5,710 nt of DNA. It comes from Spirochaetaceae bacterium (GTDB taxonomy: Bacteria; Spirochaetota; Spirochaetia; DSM-27196; PWMO01). Where the stretch lies: positions 1-5,710 of the forward strand of contig PWMO01000438.1 of assembly GCA_003558175.1 (NCBI GenBank). Direction: 5' to 3'. Under the pieces are notes generated by a model, which saw only the letters and a program-made list of their open reading frames with translations, did no database searches and had not been told where the DNA came from. This document shows positions 5,323-5,710 of this stretch, piece after piece. Both the position numbers and the translations under genes were made by a program. The first letter of the stretch is position 1. Each line of letters begins with the position of its first letter.

Positions 5323-5710
5323 AGCAGCCTCTTCCCTCGCGCCCGAAACGCCCTGGCTTCTTGCCGCGTCGGAAAGCTGAAATACGATCCCTCTTCATCG
5401 GGGAGGGGGGCCGCGGTCACGGTCCCGTCGCGCAGACCGCGCAGCACCTCCAGCAACGCGGCCGCGGAACGAGCCTTCGTCTTCTTGATCAGCGCGTCAA
5501 GTGACATTCCGGGCTCGATCTCCGTCTTCTGCTGCAGCAGGATGTCCCCCTTGTCGAGCTGCTCCACCATCTGGTGGATCGTCAGCACCGAGCACGGCTC
5601 GTCATGGTACATCTGCCAGAAATTGGGGAGCATGCCGCGATAGTGCGGCAGCGGCGCGTTGTGCAGGTTGATGCAGCCAAGCGGCGCCGCCTCGAGTACC
5701 GGACGGCGAA
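5319..5710 (-). CDS. Formyltransferase-family protein, probably sugar N-formyltransferase (5' end outside window)
   Basis: The frame is open to the right edge, so the N-terminus is missing; 129 residues are visible. INLHNAPLPHYRG (about 5672-5634) carries the conserved Asn and His of the formyltransferase active site, and LTIHQMVEQLDKGDILLQ carries the catalytic Asp (codon 5555-5553), completing the Asn-His-Asp triad known from methionyl-tRNA formyltransferase and ArnA. The family transfers a formyl group from N10-formyl-tetrahydrofolate to an amine. Only about 77 residues follow the catalytic Asp, ending SYFSFPTRQEARAFRARGKR, so the C-terminal tRNA-binding domain of true Fmt is absent. That, with the polysaccharide context, points to formylation of an amino sugar, though the acceptor is not shown. 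An ATG at 5633 exists but falls after the essential Asn/His, so it is not the start. The stop codon overlaps the deacetylase GTG by four bases. Confidence 0.9.
   Translation of the reverse strand, partial: RRPVLEAAPLGCINLHNAPLPHYRGMLPNFWQMYHDEPCSVLTIHQMVEQLDKGDILLQQKTEIEPGMSLDALIKKTKARSAAALLEVLRGLRDGTVTAAPLPDEEGSYFSFPTRQEARAFRARGKRLL
5328..5338 (-). promoter_or_regulatory. Ribosome-binding site deciding the deacetylase start
   Basis: GAGGGAAGAGG on the minus strand ends five bases before the GTG at 5322, inside the last codons of the formyltransferase gene. It favours that GTG over the repeat-borne GTGs at 5298 and 5274 and fits translational coupling through the GTGA overlap. Confidence 0.65.

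Noticed and set aside
5631..5633. ATG as the start of the formyltransferase
   Set aside because: Starting there would remove the conserved Asn and His of the active site, which are encoded in frame just upstream.
4393..5643. A 416-codon open frame on the plus strand across the deacetylase and formyltransferase genes
   Set aside because: It is longer than the real gene beneath it, but its product is Arg/Pro/Gln/His-rich without any recognisable domain, while the minus strand shows complete catalytic motifs. It is an antisense shadow of high GC.
5319..5710. Housekeeping methionyl-tRNA formyltransferase (fmt)
   Set aside because: The protein ends about 77 residues after the catalytic Asp, too short for the tRNA-binding C-terminal domain, and the gene is in a polysaccharide operon.

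Overview
The window is about 5.7 kb of GC-rich bacterial DNA holding six protein-coding genes in two convergent blocks. There are no RNA genes, insertion sequences or CRISPR arrays. The content is an envelope/exopolysaccharide locus: a glycosyltransferase, two exported proteins and a tightly packed three-gene polysaccharide-assembly operon. GC is high throughout, so long shadow reading frames occur opposite and beside most real genes. The organism is a Gram-negative-type bacterium, judged from the lipoprotein and the undecaprenyl-phosphate sugar transferase. The uncharacterised secreted protein reminds me of a family I associate with spirochaetes (DUF6675). That placement is a guess from memory and was not checked.

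Plus strand (1-2790). The 3' part of a GT-B type glycosyltransferase (CgeB/YkvP-like C-terminal region) runs in from the left edge to 816. It overlaps by 56 bp the start of a class-3 (alpha/beta hydrolase) lipase-like lipoprotein (761-1822). After 41 bp, which may hold a promoter, comes a secreted protein of unknown function (1864-2790). The plus-strand block meets the minus-strand block across a 73-bp, very GC-rich convergent gap (2791-2863).

Minus strand (5710-2864, read right to left). The order is a formyltransferase cut by the right edge, then a polysaccharide deacetylase of the exosortase/PEP-CTERM-locus type (NodB fold plus DUF3473-like C-terminus), then a polyprenyl-phosphate sugar-1-phosphate transferase. 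Both junctions are 4-bp start/stop overlaps (GTGA and ATGA), so the three are almost certainly co-transcribed and translationally coupled.

Taken together, the minus-strand operon can load the first sugar phosphate onto the lipid carrier, deacetylate an N-acetylated sugar or glycan and, in principle, formylate a free amine on an amino sugar. The formyltransferase lacks the C-terminal tRNA-binding region of methionyl-tRNA formyltransferase, which fits a sugar N-formyltransferase better. I found no clearly new defence or mobile system. The points most worth a second look are the deacetylase-formyltransferase pairing, in-frame tandem repeats in the deacetylase gene (one at the start codon with a G7 run), and the two poorly understood exported proteins.
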